Under the pieces are notes generated by a model that had not been told where the DNA came from, searched no databases, and saw only the letters and a list, made by a program, of their open reading frames with translations. A DNA stretch of 17,099 nt from CAZWAP01 sp964632005 (GTDB taxonomy: Bacteria > Planctomycetota > Phycisphaerae > Sedimentisphaerales > Anaerobacaceae): contig CAZWAP010000049.1 in the NCBI GenBank assembly GCA_964632005.1, forward strand, positions 1-17,099. The letters run 5' to 3'. Both the position numbers and the translations under genes were made by a program. Position 1 is the first letter of the stretch. Each line of letters opens with the position of its first letter. Shown in pieces: positions 7,147-15,722 of this stretch.

Positions 7147-8886
7147 ATGGAAATAAAAAAGGGCATCGCCGTCAGCCCGGGAATCGCGATTGCAAAGTCC
7201 CTGATCATCGATTCGGAGGACTACCGCATTCCCCGCCGGCCCATAGAGCCTTCCCAGCGAATGGGCGAGGCTCAGCGCCTCAGGAACGCCTTCGCCGAGG
7301 CTATCAGCGAGTTGACCGAGATCGTCGCCGCCAAGGAAGACGCCACCGCCGGGAAAATTAAAGATATCTTTGCCGTGCACCTGCGCTTCCTCAAAGACAG
7401 GAGCCTCAAACGCAAGATAATCGATATGATCCGCTCCGAGTGCGTCACCGCAGAGTATGCTGTCTCAACCGTTCTCAGGGACGTCGCGGCCCATTTTGCG
7501 AAGGTCAAAGACCCTTACATCAGTGAGAGAGCCGCCGACATCTACGATATCGAACGACGCCTCCTGCGCAAGCTGCTCGGCAGCAAACGCGAGGACATCA
7601 AAAACCTCACAGAAGAAGTCATCGTCGTCGCCCGCGAACTGAGCCCCACCCAGACCGCCAGCTTCGACAAAAGATACGTCAGGGGCATCGCCAGTGACGC
7701 CGGTGGAAGAACCTCACATGCTGCCATCGTCGCGCGGTCGCTCGGCATCCCCGCCGTGGTCGCACTTGAAGACTTCACCGAGCACGTCAGGGGCGGAGAC
7801 ACCGTCATCGTCGACGGAAACCGAGGCGTGGTCATCGTGGACCCCGACGAGGAGACGTTACGCAAGCACGAGCAGTATTTCCGCGATTTCCTCGCCCTCG
7901 AACACAGGCTCGACGCCATCCGTGACCTGCCCGCGGTTACCCGCGACGGCGTCCGGATCACACTGCTTGGAAATATCGAGTTCCCCGATGAGGCCGAGGC
8001 CGTCCTACAAAAAGGCGGCGAGGGTATCGGCCTTTACCGAACCGAATTCCTCTACCTCAACAACCCCACGGAGCCCACCGAGAAGGAGCACTACGAGGCC
8101 TACGCCGAGACCGTCAGCATCTGTAAGGATCGGCCCGTTATCATAAGAACAATGGACCTCGGGGCGGACAAGTACACCCAATCAAGACGCTGGATCCCGG
8201 AGCCCAACCCCTTCCTCGGCCTGCGATCCATAAGATTCTGCCTCCAGAACCTCACTATGTTCAAGACCCAGCTCCGCGCGATCCTCCGCGCCTCGACGCT
8301 CGGCCGGGTCAAGATTATGTTCCCCCTTATCTCCACTATCAGGGAGCTCAAGCAGGCCAGGCTCATCTTCAACGATGTAATGGAGGACCTCTCCGAGGAG
8401 AAAATACCCTACAACAAGGATATCGAGATCGGCATAATGATCGAAACACCATCGGCCGCACTCACCGCCTATTCCCTCGCCAGGGACGTCGATTTCTTCA
8501 GCATCGGCACCAACGACCTCACCCAGTACACCCTCGCCGTCGATAGGTCCAACGAGCAGGTCTCAACGCTCTACTCATCCGCGGATCCTGCCGTCCTCAG
8601 GCTCATCAGGACCGTAATGCAGGACGCACACAAGGCCCGCATCGACTGCAGTATATGCGGCGAAATGGCCTCCGAACCCGAATTCATTATGCTCCTGCTC
8701 GGCATGGGCTTTAGAACAATTTCCATCGCACCACCTATGATCCCCGAAATAAAACAGATGATCCGCTCCGTCACCATCGAAAACTGCAATAACATCGCCA
8801 GAAAAGTCCTGACGATGAACTCCGAGAGACACGTCTCAGGCTACCTCCGAACCGCCGCAAAAGAAATCCTTCCCGAGGCCTTTTAA
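7147..8886 (+). CDS. ptsI: phosphoenolpyruvate-protein phosphotransferase (PTS enzyme I)
   Basis: A cytoplasmic protein of 579 residues, the usual length of enzyme I. It takes phosphate from phosphoenolpyruvate onto a histidine and passes it to HPr. The N-terminal phosphohistidine domain carries H191 in GGRTSHAAIVARSLGIPAVV. The C-terminal PEP-binding barrel carries GLYRTEFLY (R298), RTMDLGADK (R334), IMIETPSA (E433), IGTNDLTQY (N456-D457) and the catalytic C504 in CSICGEMAS. There is no N-terminal GAF domain, so this is ptsI rather than ptsP. The ATG at 7147 follows GAGG at 7137-7140 and starts the conserved MEIKKGIAVSPGIA; a longer frame from 7063 is not supported. No HPr or enzyme II gene is nearby, so it may serve sugar import encoded elsewhere or a regulatory phosphorelay. 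Confidence 0.96.
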   Translation: MEIKKGIAVSPGIAIAKSLIIDSEDYRIPRRPIEPSQRMGEAQRLRNAFAEAISELTEIVAAKEDATAGKIKDIFAVHLRFLKDRSLKRKIIDMIRSECVTAEYAVSTVLRDVAAHFAKVKDPYISERAADIYDIERRLLRKLLGSKREDIKNLTEEVIVVARELSPTQTASFDKRYVRGIASDAGGRTSHAAIVARSLGIPAVVALEDFTEHVRGGDTVIVDGNRGVVIVDPDEETLRKHEQYFRDFLALEHRLDAIRDLPAVTRDGVRITLLGNIEFPDEAEAVLQKGGEGIGLYRTEFLYLNNPTEPTEKEHYEAYAETVSICKDRPVIIRTMDLGADKYTQSRRWIPEPNPFLGLRSIRFCLQNLTMFKTQLRAILRASTLGRVKIMFPLISTIRELKQARLIFNDVMEDLSEEKIPYNKDIEIGIMIETPSAALTAYSLARDVDFFSIGTNDLTQYTLAVDRSNEQVSTLYSSADPAVLRLIRTVMQDAHKARIDCSICGEMASEPEFIMLLLGMGFRTISIAPPMIPEIKQMIRSVTIENCNNIARKVLTMNSERHVSGYLRTAAKEILPEAF

Positions 8887-8942
8887 TCGCTCGCTGGCTG
8901 TCGCCGGCCCGGCAGACGGCCCCCTTGTCGCGCCGCCAGAGC

Positions 8943-8971
8943 TTGACAGACCGCCGGTATCCGCCTATCTT
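8943..8971 (+). promoter_or_regulatory. sigma70-type promoter for the APH-fold kinase gene
   Basis: TTGACA (8943-8948), a perfect -35 box, is followed after 17 bases by TATCTT (8966-8971). The predicted start near 8978 leaves a leader of about 55 bases before the ATG at 9033. It shows that the kinase gene need not depend on read-through from ptsI. Confidence 0.65.
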
Positions 8972-9032
8972 ACGCAAGGTCAAAGGGCAAAAGCCTCTTT
9001 GAAAGACTGGCAGCTATCAGCAAGGTGAAATA

Positions 9033-10076
9033 ATGCCGAGAGGGGGCGCACATTTTTCGTCCGAAGAGCTTGTTCGAGTCCTCAGCCACTATGATATTGG
9101 CGTGATCCACCAGATTCGCCCGCTGTCCGGAGGCAGCCGCCGTACCCCCAAGATGGTCATTATCGCCGAGAAGGGCAAGTTCCTCCTCAAACGCCGCCCA
9201 AAAGGCAAGGACGACCTCTACCGGGTCGCCTTCGCACACGCCGTCCAGGCCCGCCTTGCCGAAAAAGGCTTTCCCGTTACAGCCCTGATACCCACCCGCC
9301 ACGAAGACAACACCATCCTCCAGCTCAACAACCATATCTACGAGCTTTTCAGCTTCGTCACGGGCAGCCGCTACAATGGCTCGGCCGAGGCCACCTTCGA
9401 GACCGGCCGACAACTGGCCAACTTTCACAGGCACCTTGCCGGTTTCGCCCCTCGCTGGAGGCCCCCGCGAGCCGGCTTCCATGATTCTCCAACCGTCCGC
9501 AGGCATCTAAGAACCCTCGGCTCCGAAAAGTTCCCCCGACTCGACAGGCGGCTCCAGGCCGTCGCAGAGGCCCTGATGCCCCTCTACAACGACGCCGGCG
9601 CAAGGGTCAACCAGTGCGGCTTCGACTCCTGGAACCAGCAGGTCGTCCACGGCGACTGGCACCCCGGCAATATGCTCTTTGCAGACGACAGAATCGTTGC
9701 CGTCCTCGACTTCGACGCAATCCGCGTCGCTCCGCCCGTCACCGACCTCGCCAACGCGATGCTCCAGTTCTCCATAGTGGCAGGCAGTTCCAATCCTGTT
9801 GACTGGCCTGACCACTTCGACGAGGAAAAGCTCACCCCTCTTCTTGCCGGATACCGCCGCGCAAACCCCCTCGAACCTGCCAAGCTCGACGCTTTGCCAG
9901 GCCTGATGATCGAGACAATGATAGCCGAAGCCGTCCTGCCCATCGTCGCAACCGGCTTCTTCGGAAACCTCTCCGGGCCCGATTTCCTCCAGATGATACT
10001 CCGCAAGGCAAAATGGCTCGATAAGAATCGCACCAGGCTCCGCGAGCTGATAAGAGCGACCGGGCAATCACGTTGA
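9033..10076 (+). CDS. APH-fold small-molecule kinase, substrate unknown
   Basis: A 347-residue cytoplasmic protein of the aminoglycoside phosphotransferase/homoserine kinase/CotS superfamily. The phosphotransfer core is clear: VVHGDWHPGNMLF with catalytic D208 and N213, then VAVLDFDAIR with the metal-binding D226. A likely ATP-contacting lysine is K53 in FLLKRRP. Family members phosphorylate a hydroxyl on amino alcohols, sugars, amino acids or antibiotics, and the C-terminal part that sets specificity is not recognisable to me. The ATG is preceded by AAGGTG with 5 bases of spacing and has its own promoter upstream. It follows ptsI by 146 bases. Resistance is not implied, since housekeeping members of this fold are common. 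The family call is firm; the substrate is open. Confidence 0.88.
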   Translation: MPRGGAHFSSEELVRVLSHYDIGVIHQIRPLSGGSRRTPKMVIIAEKGKFLLKRRPKGKDDLYRVAFAHAVQARLAEKGFPVTALIPTRHEDNTILQLNNHIYELFSFVTGSRYNGSAEATFETGRQLANFHRHLAGFAPRWRPPRAGFHDSPTVRRHLRTLGSEKFPRLDRRLQAVAEALMPLYNDAGARVNQCGFDSWNQQVVHGDWHPGNMLFADDRIVAVLDFDAIRVAPPVTDLANAMLQFSIVAGSSNPVDWPDHFDEEKLTPLLAGYRRANPLEPAKLDALPGLMIETMIAEAVLPIVATGFFGNLSGPDFLQMILRKAKWLDKNRTRLRELIRATGQSR

Positions 10077-10221
10077 CAGATTCGCCGCCCCTAAAGCCAT
10101 AAGACTCGGTCACGCTCAGCCAGACGTTATGAGGCAGACCACCATTCGTAGGCCCAAGCTGGTCCGCCATCTCCGCCAGGCACCAAAAACCTCCTCAGAA
10201 CCGCGGAACGAAACGCATCTT

Positions 10222-10440
10222 CTATGATCTAACCTTGAGGCAATCTGCTCTGAAACAGCATTCCACGTAGGGGCACTGTCCGCCGGAACTGCCGTAGCAC
10301 GGCGTGAACCCCTCGGCCAACTGAATACTGTGTATCAGCTCGGCCTTTTTCATCCTGCCTGGCGTAATACCCAGAGACTTCGCCTTGGCCCTGATCTCAG
10401 GCATCTTCAAGCGTCTTTCGATTACTTCAGCAGAAGGCAT
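10222..10440 (-). CDS. small SAP/Rho-N-like protein with Cys-rich tail
   Basis: A 72-residue protein in two parts. Residues about 13-43 (MPEIRAKAKSLGI, then MKKAELIHSIQLAEG) resemble a SAP or Rho N-terminal helix-extended-helix motif, usually a nucleic-acid-binding module. The tail has five cysteines within 20 residues in the pattern C-x7-C-x4-C-C-x4-C, which could bind zinc or an iron-sulfur cluster. The ATG at 10440 was chosen because AGGAGA lies 8 bases upstream; the frame remains open to 10575 but the extra part has no ribosome site and unlike composition, and M13 is another possible start. The gene is convergent with the APH-fold kinase. I recall proteins of similar design in Phycisphaerae, but I know of no assigned function. 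Confidence 0.78.
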   Translation of the reverse strand: MPSAEVIERRLKMPEIRAKAKSLGITPGRMKKAELIHSIQLAEGFTPCYGSSGGQCPYVECCFRADCLKVRS

Positions 10441-11000
10441 CTGACTTATCTCCTGACAACTCTTGCACAGCACCGTGCAGCCCTGATAGCCTAATAAAAC
10501 CCAAAAAATTCTCGTCAGAACGATACAACCATCGTCCCACCGACTCCTGCTTTCTGCCGACTCCCCGGCATACATAATTTTTCGATCAGCTGCGCCAAAG
10601 ACTGTAGAATTATCCCCGAAAAACCGGCTCGCATCATTATTCCGTTTCTTGCCCTGTTACCTCGGGCCTGTACCCGCCCCCGCACACGCGTTTTTCCCAG
10701 ACCAGCCGATAACACATCTACGGTCGCGCTGCCAGCCTGCCTACGGCCCGGCGTAGTGGACACTCTCATCCGGCGTGTGCTCCAAGCACCGCCAGCGCCC
10801 AGGTGCAACGGGACCCGCCTACCGGACGGTTTCGTCCTCCGATATTCCGGTGATAAAGAACCTCTGGCCTTTGCACGCCCGTTTCGGTATTATGGCAATT
10901 CGATTGCGCCGCTTCCGCGACGCAGAACCGGTTCAAACAGACTTCGGCTCAACGCGCAGCCGAACCACAAATATCGCCCTCAAGGCCACCAGGCAGGACG
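10441..11000. other. 560-base divergent gap between the SAP-like gene and mutL
   Basis: No gene can be supported in this stretch. Open frames on both strands lack ribosome sites and recognisable motifs. Possible promoter fragments are TAGAAT at 10605-10610 with TTCGAT 18 bases upstream, and TATTAT at 10888-10893 without a good -35 box; both point towards mutL. I looked for the conserved box of a cobalamin riboswitch because an importer gene set lies downstream and did not find one. The gap must hold the promoters for both flanking genes. Confidence 0.5.
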
Positions 11001-12860
11001 ATGGGGCAGATAGCGGTCCTCGATCAGAATATGATAAATATGATCGCAGCCGGCGAGGTTATCGAACGACCCGCCAGTGTGGTCAAAGAATTGGTGGAAA
11101 ACAGCATCGACGCCGGCGCCACAAAAATCACCGTGGCCGTGGAGGATGGCGGCAGAAAGCTGATATCGGTCTCCGACAACGGCTGCGGTATGGGCGCAGA
11201 CGACCTCGACAAGGCCTTCGAGCCCCACACCACCAGCAAGATCAGGACCGCCGCCGACCTGCACGGAATCTCAACGCTCGGCTTCAGGGGCGAGGCCCTG
11301 GCGAGCATCGCCTCGGTCGCACGCATAAACGCCGTCAGTAGAACCCACGATTCACCGGCCGCCAACTGCCTCGAAATCGATTGCGGCAATAAGACCGACG
11401 TCCGCCCCTGCAGCGGCGACTACGGCACCACTATACAGGTCAGGGACCTCTTCTATAGGCTGCCGGCCAGGCGCAAATTCCTGAGAACGGCAAACACAGA
11501 AATGGGCCACATTACCGAGCAATTCATCCGGATAGCCCTGAGCGCCTGCGCCGCTTCGGAGGGCCCCGAACAAGATCAGCACTCTACCGCCGCCGCTCTC
11601 GACCTGACGCTGATACATAATGGCAGGGAGCTATACCGCCTGCCAGCCGGCCAAGACCTCCTGCAACGCATCCCCACCCTTTTCCCGACGCTCTGCGGCA
11701 ACCCACGCGACGACTTTATCCAGGTCCGCAGCAGCGAAAGAGGTATGCACATTCACGCCCTGCTCGGCAAGCCCGCCATATCGAAAACAAGCACCAGATT
11801 CCAGTACATATTTCTCAACGGCCGGTTCATACGCGACAGGTTCATCTCGCACGCCATAAGAGAGGCCTACCGCGGCCTTATCGAGCCTAACAGGTTCGCC
11901 GTGGTCTTCCTGTTCATCACGATGCCCTTCCAAGACTACGACGTAAACGTCCACCCCACCAAGACCGAGGTCCGTTTTTACAACGCCAACTTCGTACACT
12001 CACAAATACTCGGGGCCTTCCGCGAAAGACTCCTCGGCACCAATCTCGACGTGCCGGCCGAACTACCCGCCGTACCGGCTTCAGCCCCCATACCCGGCGC
12101 CCCCGCCTCCGGCCACAGAAGCCGCCAGATCACCGAGGCGATGGCCGAATTCTTCAGAAAGCACAGGGCCGAACACTCACAGCGACGCCTGGAATTCGAA
12201 TCGAAATACCACCACGCCCAGGCCCCGGCCGTACAGCCCGCCATAAGCCCGCCCCCACAAGCACCTCCGCCAGCCGAGCCAGCCTCCGCTGCAAAAACGT
12301 TCATCCAAATACACGACAGCTTCATCATCGCCGAAACCGATGGCGGGTTCGTCATCATCGACCAGCACGCCCTGCACGAACGCATACTCTACGAGGACCT
12401 TCACCGGCGAATCCATCACGGCAACCTCGAATCACAAAGGCTCCTGATCCCGCAAAGCTTCGAGGTTACCCAGACCCAGGCTGCCCTGCTCGAGGCCAAC
12501 GCCGGGTTGCTCGAAAGGCTCGGCATTGAACTGGTCCCCTTCGGCCCGCGGACCCTCGCAGTCCAGGCATTCCCGAGCCTGCTGGCCAAGGCGGACCCCG
12601 CTGATTTCATCCTGGACCTGATCGACCTGCTCGAAAGCCGGCACACCGCCCCCGACCCGCAGGCGCTCCTGGAACAGGCGCTCAGTATGGCGGCCTGCAA
12701 GGCGGCAATAAAAGCCGGACAGAGACTCTCCGACAGCGAAATCGAACAGCTGCTGGCCCGAAGGCTCGAGGCCGACTCGGCCAGCCGCTGCCCACACGGC
12801 AGACCCACGACGATAAGCTTCTCTCTCAAGGACCTCGAAAAACAATTCAAGAGGAAATGA
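11001..12860 (+). CDS. mutL: DNA mismatch repair protein MutL with endonuclease motif
   Basis: A 619-residue protein that couples MutS mismatch recognition to strand incision and excision. The N-terminal GHKL ATPase has E30 and N34 in KELVENSIDAG, DNGCGM at 59-64 and TLGFRGEALASIASV. A transducer domain follows (FLNGRFIRD, VNVHPTKTEVRF), then a Pro/Ala-rich linker at about 345-425. The C-terminal domain carries DQHALHERILYE from D454, the DQHA-x2-E-x4-E nuclease motif that Escherichia coli MutL lacks, together with ACKAAIKAG, CPHGRP (C597) and a final F-K-R. It should therefore nick DNA itself, as in organisms without MutH. The start aligns with known MutL N-termini, although the ribosome site is weak. 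It is 4 bases upstream of btuF and probably cotranscribed with it. No mutS is in the window. Confidence 0.97.
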   Translation: MGQIAVLDQNMINMIAAGEVIERPASVVKELVENSIDAGATKITVAVEDGGRKLISVSDNGCGMGADDLDKAFEPHTTSKIRTAADLHGISTLGFRGEALASIASVARINAVSRTHDSPAANCLEIDCGNKTDVRPCSGDYGTTIQVRDLFYRLPARRKFLRTANTEMGHITEQFIRIALSACAASEGPEQDQHSTAAALDLTLIHNGRELYRLPAGQDLLQRIPTLFPTLCGNPRDDFIQVRSSERGMHIHALLGKPAISKTSTRFQYIFLNGRFIRDRFISHAIREAYRGLIEPNRFAVVFLFITMPFQDYDVNVHPTKTEVRFYNANFVHSQILGAFRERLLGTNLDVPAELPAVPASAPIPGAPASGHRSRQITEAMAEFFRKHRAEHSQRRLEFESKYHHAQAPAVQPAISPPPQAPPPAEPASAAKTFIQIHDSFIIAETDGGFVIIDQHALHERILYEDLHRRIHHGNLESQRLLIPQSFEVTQTQAALLEANAGLLERLGIELVPFGPRTLAVQAFPSLLAKADPADFILDLIDLLESRHTAPDPQALLEQALSMAACKAAIKAGQRLSDSEIEQLLARRLEADSASRCPHGRPTTISFSLKDLEKQFKRK

Positions 12861-12864
12861 TGTA

Positions 12865-13770
12865 ATGAACAGGTGGTTGGCTCTCTTGGTGATGCTCTTG
12901 GGCTGGTTGGCCAGCGGATTCGCACTGCTGGCGCCGCAGTCAGACCCGAAGTCCACGCGCATCGACCAGGCGAACTATCCTGCCCGAATCGTCTCGATGG
13001 CGCCAAACCTCACCGAAATCCTCTTCGCGCTCGGCCTGGACGACAAAATCGTGGCTGTCACCCGCTACAGCGATTATCCCCCACGCGCCGCCGACAAGCC
13101 AAAACTCGGAACCTTCTGGCAACCCAACATCGAGGCCATCATCGCCGCAAAGCCCGACCTCGTCGTCACGCTCGGATTCCAGCAGCAGGCCGACGTCGCC
13201 CGCAGACTCAACCGAATCGGCTACAACTGCCTGATGGTTAACATCGAGACGGTAGAGGAGTTATTCGAGGCAATCCACAAAATCGGCACCGCCACCGGCA
13301 AGCAGCCCGAAGCAACCAACCTCGCCGGCGACCTCCGGGCCAAGCTGAAGTGCTTATCGTCTCTGGTCGCCACCGGCCCAAGACCGACAGTCCTCTGGGT
13401 GATCGACCGAGAGCCTCTTCGCGTGGCCGGCCGGGATACATTCGTCAACGAGCTAATAGAGCTCGCCGGCGGTGTTAATGCCATCGGTCCGACCGTGCAC
13501 AAGTACCCCCCCATAGGCGGCGAACAGGTCATCGCCTCCGCCCCGGAGGTCATCATAGAACCAGCCTCATCCAACGGCAATATCCCCGACCAGTACCGAT
13601 CCGCCCTGGATTACTGGCGCAGATTCAGCACCGTCCCCGCCGTCGCAAACAACAGGATCTATGTCATACCCCCTGACACCGTCAGCCGCCTCGGGCCTCG
13701 CGTCCACCAGGGCCTGCGGTCCATTGCAGAATGCATCAAGCCGGAGCTTTTCCGGGGGGTGAGCCGATGA
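12865..13770 (+). CDS. btuF: periplasmic corrinoid-type binding protein of an ABC importer
   Basis: A 301-residue helical-backbone metal-receptor protein. Residues 1-20 form a signal peptide (MNRW followed by a Leu-rich core) without a lipobox, so it is probably soluble in the periplasm. The N lobe has RIVSMAPNLTEILFALGLDDKIV, YSDYPP and LGTFWQPNIEAIIAAKPDLVV; the C lobe has YPPIGGEQVIASAPEVII. E51 and E220 fall where BtuF uses two glutamates to dock on arginines of BtuC. The family also takes haem and siderophores; the operon and the BtuF-like lobes favour cobalamin or a related corrinoid, but this is inferred. GAGG lies about 10 bases before the ATG. The stop overlaps the btuC start as ATGA. 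Confidence 0.87.
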   Translation: MNRWLALLVMLLGWLASGFALLAPQSDPKSTRIDQANYPARIVSMAPNLTEILFALGLDDKIVAVTRYSDYPPRAADKPKLGTFWQPNIEAIIAAKPDLVVTLGFQQQADVARRLNRIGYNCLMVNIETVEELFEAIHKIGTATGKQPEATNLAGDLRAKLKCLSSLVATGPRPTVLWVIDREPLRVAGRDTFVNELIELAGGVNAIGPTVHKYPPIGGEQVIASAPEVIIEPASSNGNIPDQYRSALDYWRRFSTVPAVANNRIYVIPPDTVSRLGPRVHQGLRSIAECIKPELFRGVSR

Positions 13771-14795
13771 CTGAACTGCTCAGACCCAAAACCGTGATCC
13801 TCAGACTCGCCGCGGCTCTGGTCGTGCTCGTGGCGGTTATGTTCGTTTGCTCGCTGATCGGCACGGAAAAGGTCTCGCTCACCAGGGCCCTGGCCGGCCC
13901 GGGCCGGACCATCATCAACCCCGACTATGAAATATTCGTCCGAATCAGAATCCCCCGAATACTGCTGGGCGCCATAGCCGGCGCGGCCCTGGCAGCCAGC
14001 GGAACGACCTTCCAGGCCCTGCTGCGAAACCCGCTCGCCGATCCGTACATCCTCGGCATCTCGAGCGGTGCCGGCCTGGGCGCGATGATCGCCGTAATCA
14101 GCGGGGTGACCTGGACGCTGTTCGGCCGTCCGCCCATAGCCGTCTTCGCATTTGCAGGAGCCCTCGGCACGGTTTGGCTGGTCTGGCTCATCGGCAAGCA
14201 GACCGGTAAATTCCACCTCACCGGCCTGCTGCTCGCCGGTGTCGTGATAAACGCCTCCTTCTCGGCGGTCATTATGTTTCTGACGTCGCTGGCCAGGTCC
14301 GACCAGGTATATTCCACCATATTCTGGCTTATGGGCAACCTGACCGAGGAGGATTTCATCGTGCTCTGGACCGCCGGCGGCTGCGCAATCGCGGGCATAG
14401 TAGGACTGTTCTTCCTTGGCCCGGGGCTCAATGCCCTGACCTTCGGCGACGAAGACGCCAGAAGCCTGGGGGTCAACACGCCCCGCATACGCACAGCTGC
14501 CTTCGCAATTGCAGCCTTTATGACGGCCGTCGCTGTCAGCATCGGTGGATTGATAGGATTCGTGGGGCTGATCGTCCCCCACGCCGTCCGCCTGGTCGTC
14601 GGGCCCGACCACCGCCAGCTGATCCCCTTAAGCGCCCTGGTAGGCGCGATGTTCCTTATCGCCGCCGACACGCTGGCCCGAACCGTCGTTGCGCCAGCGC
14701 AGTTGCCCGTCGGCGTCGTTACCGCAATCGCCGGCGGTCCACTATTCCTGCTACTCCTGCTCAAGTACAGTCGCTCAGTGGGATACATCAAATGA
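13767..14795 (+). CDS. btuC: FecCD-family permease, corrinoid-type ABC importer
   Basis: A 342-residue inner-membrane protein of the FecCD/BtuC family with about ten predicted membrane helices. The signature RIRIPRILLGAIAGAALAAS is followed by TFQALLRNPLADPYILGISSGAGLG, and near the C-terminus by GLIGFVGLIVPHAVRLVVGPDHR, which forms the contact with the ATPase. R61 and R64 match the BtuC arginines that meet the binding protein's glutamates. I started it at the ATG at 13767, which overlaps the btuF stop (ATGA), rather than the earlier in-frame ATG at 13731 inside btuF. Its own stop overlaps the btuD start in the same way. Two copies should assemble with two ATPases. Confidence 0.92.
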   Translation: MTELLRPKTVILRLAAALVVLVAVMFVCSLIGTEKVSLTRALAGPGRTIINPDYEIFVRIRIPRILLGAIAGAALAASGTTFQALLRNPLADPYILGISSGAGLGAMIAVISGVTWTLFGRPPIAVFAFAGALGTVWLVWLIGKQTGKFHLTGLLLAGVVINASFSAVIMFLTSLARSDQVYSTIFWLMGNLTEEDFIVLWTAGGCAIAGIVGLFFLGPGLNALTFGDEDARSLGVNTPRIRTAAFAIAAFMTAVAVSIGGLIGFVGLIVPHAVRLVVGPDHRQLIPLSALVGAMFLIAADTLARTVVAPAQLPVGVVTAIAGGPLFLLLLLKYSRSVGYIK

Positions 14796-15643
14796 GCGCC
14801 ATCATCTCCGCGCATAACCTGACCTTCGGCTACCACCGGGCCACCGCCCTGCTCAGAAATCTCAGCTTCGAGGTCCCTCCAGGAACGTTCCTGGCAATAG
14901 CCGGCCCGAACGGCGCCGGCAAGACCACCCTCTTGAACCTGCTCTGCGGAACTCTCAGGCCCCGCAAAGGAAGGATAATTATCGACTCAAAGCCGGTGCA
15001 GTCGTACACCGCACGGCAGCTTTCCGAGAAAATCGCCGTCGTCCGGCAGCAGCTCTCGCCGCCCTTTGGCTTTTCTGTCATTGAGACCGTGATGATGGCG
15101 CGGACCCGCCACTTCGGCGCCGCAGGCTTTGAAAGCAAAGCCGACAGGCACGTCGTCCACGAAGCAATGGAACTGACCGATGTAGCCCGATTCGCGGCGA
15201 GGCCGCTGGCCAGCCTCAGCAGCGGTGAACGCCAAAGGGTCTTTATCGCCAGGGCAATCGCCCAGGATACCCCCATCCTCCTTCTCGACGAGCCTACAAA
15301 TTTCCTCGACCTCAAGCACCAAGTCGGCGTTTACGACCTACTCAAGACCACGCAAACCCACAAAGGAAAAACAATCGTCGCCGTAACACACGACATCAAC
15401 CTGGCCGTGCAGTACTCCGACAGAACTATCCTCCTGGCGGCCGACCGCACCTACCTGCAAGGCCCCACAGACCAGGTGCTCTGTGCCGAGAAGCTCGAGC
15501 AGACCTTCGGCATCGGCGTCTTCGCCGGGACCGCCGGAAACGAAAAATTCTTCATCCCCGCAGGCAAATTCGCAAAAAGCAAACACCCCCCAAAACCTCC
15601 CACCTGCGAACAACCCCATAGCCCCCGCGATCATCAGCAGTAA
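14792..15643 (+). CDS. btuD: ATPase of the corrinoid-type ABC importer
   Basis: A 283-residue cytoplasmic ABC ATPase that powers the BtuC permease. Walker A is GPNGAGKTT (38-46), the Q loop includes Q86-Q87, the signature is LSSGE (142-146), Walker B is ILLLDEPT (162-169), the D loop follows as FLDL and the switch histidine is H200 in VTHD. About 35 C-terminal residues rich in Pro, Lys and His are not part of the usual domain and look disordered. The ATG overlaps the btuC stop. It ends the mutL-btuFCD run; a new promoter starts 44 bases later. Substrate choice between corrinoid and iron chelate remains inferred from btuF. Confidence 0.92.
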   Translation: MSAIISAHNLTFGYHRATALLRNLSFEVPPGTFLAIAGPNGAGKTTLLNLLCGTLRPRKGRIIIDSKPVQSYTARQLSEKIAVVRQQLSPPFGFSVIETVMMARTRHFGAAGFESKADRHVVHEAMELTDVARFAARPLASLSSGERQRVFIARAIAQDTPILLLDEPTNFLDLKHQVGVYDLLKTTQTHKGKTIVAVTHDINLAVQYSDRTILLAADRTYLQGPTDQVLCAEKLEQTFGIGVFAGTAGNEKFFIPAGKFAKSKHPPKPPTCEQPHSPRDHQQ

Positions 15644-15687
15644 GTGCCGCAAAATACGACACTTACACATAAACGCTGCTTTTGTCC

Positions 15688-15715
15688 TTGACAATAACCT
15701 CGCCGGCCGTATAGT
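15688..15715 (+). promoter_or_regulatory. strong sigma70-type promoter for the DksA-family gene
   Basis: TTGACA (15688-15693) is a perfect -35 box and TATAGT (15710-15715) is one mismatch from TATAAT, with 16 bases between. Transcription should start near 15722, about 100 bases before the coding start. It separates the DksA-family/yacG unit from the btu operon. Confidence 0.75.
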
Positions 15716-15722
15716 AGCGCCG

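Noticed and set aside
9033..10076. Calling the APH-fold kinase an antibiotic-resistance gene
   Set aside because: The catalytic motif is shared by many metabolic kinases, and nothing in the specificity region or context indicates an aminoglycoside substrate.
10515..10808. Minus-strand frame of 97 codons upstream of the SAP-like gene
   Set aside because: It overlaps the region expected to hold promoters, has no ribosome site, and its composition is that of random GC-rich sequence.
10441..11000. Cobalamin riboswitch ahead of mutL-btuFCD
   Set aside because: I looked for the conserved B12 box and its pairing context on the plus strand and did not find it. A covariance-model search would be decisive.
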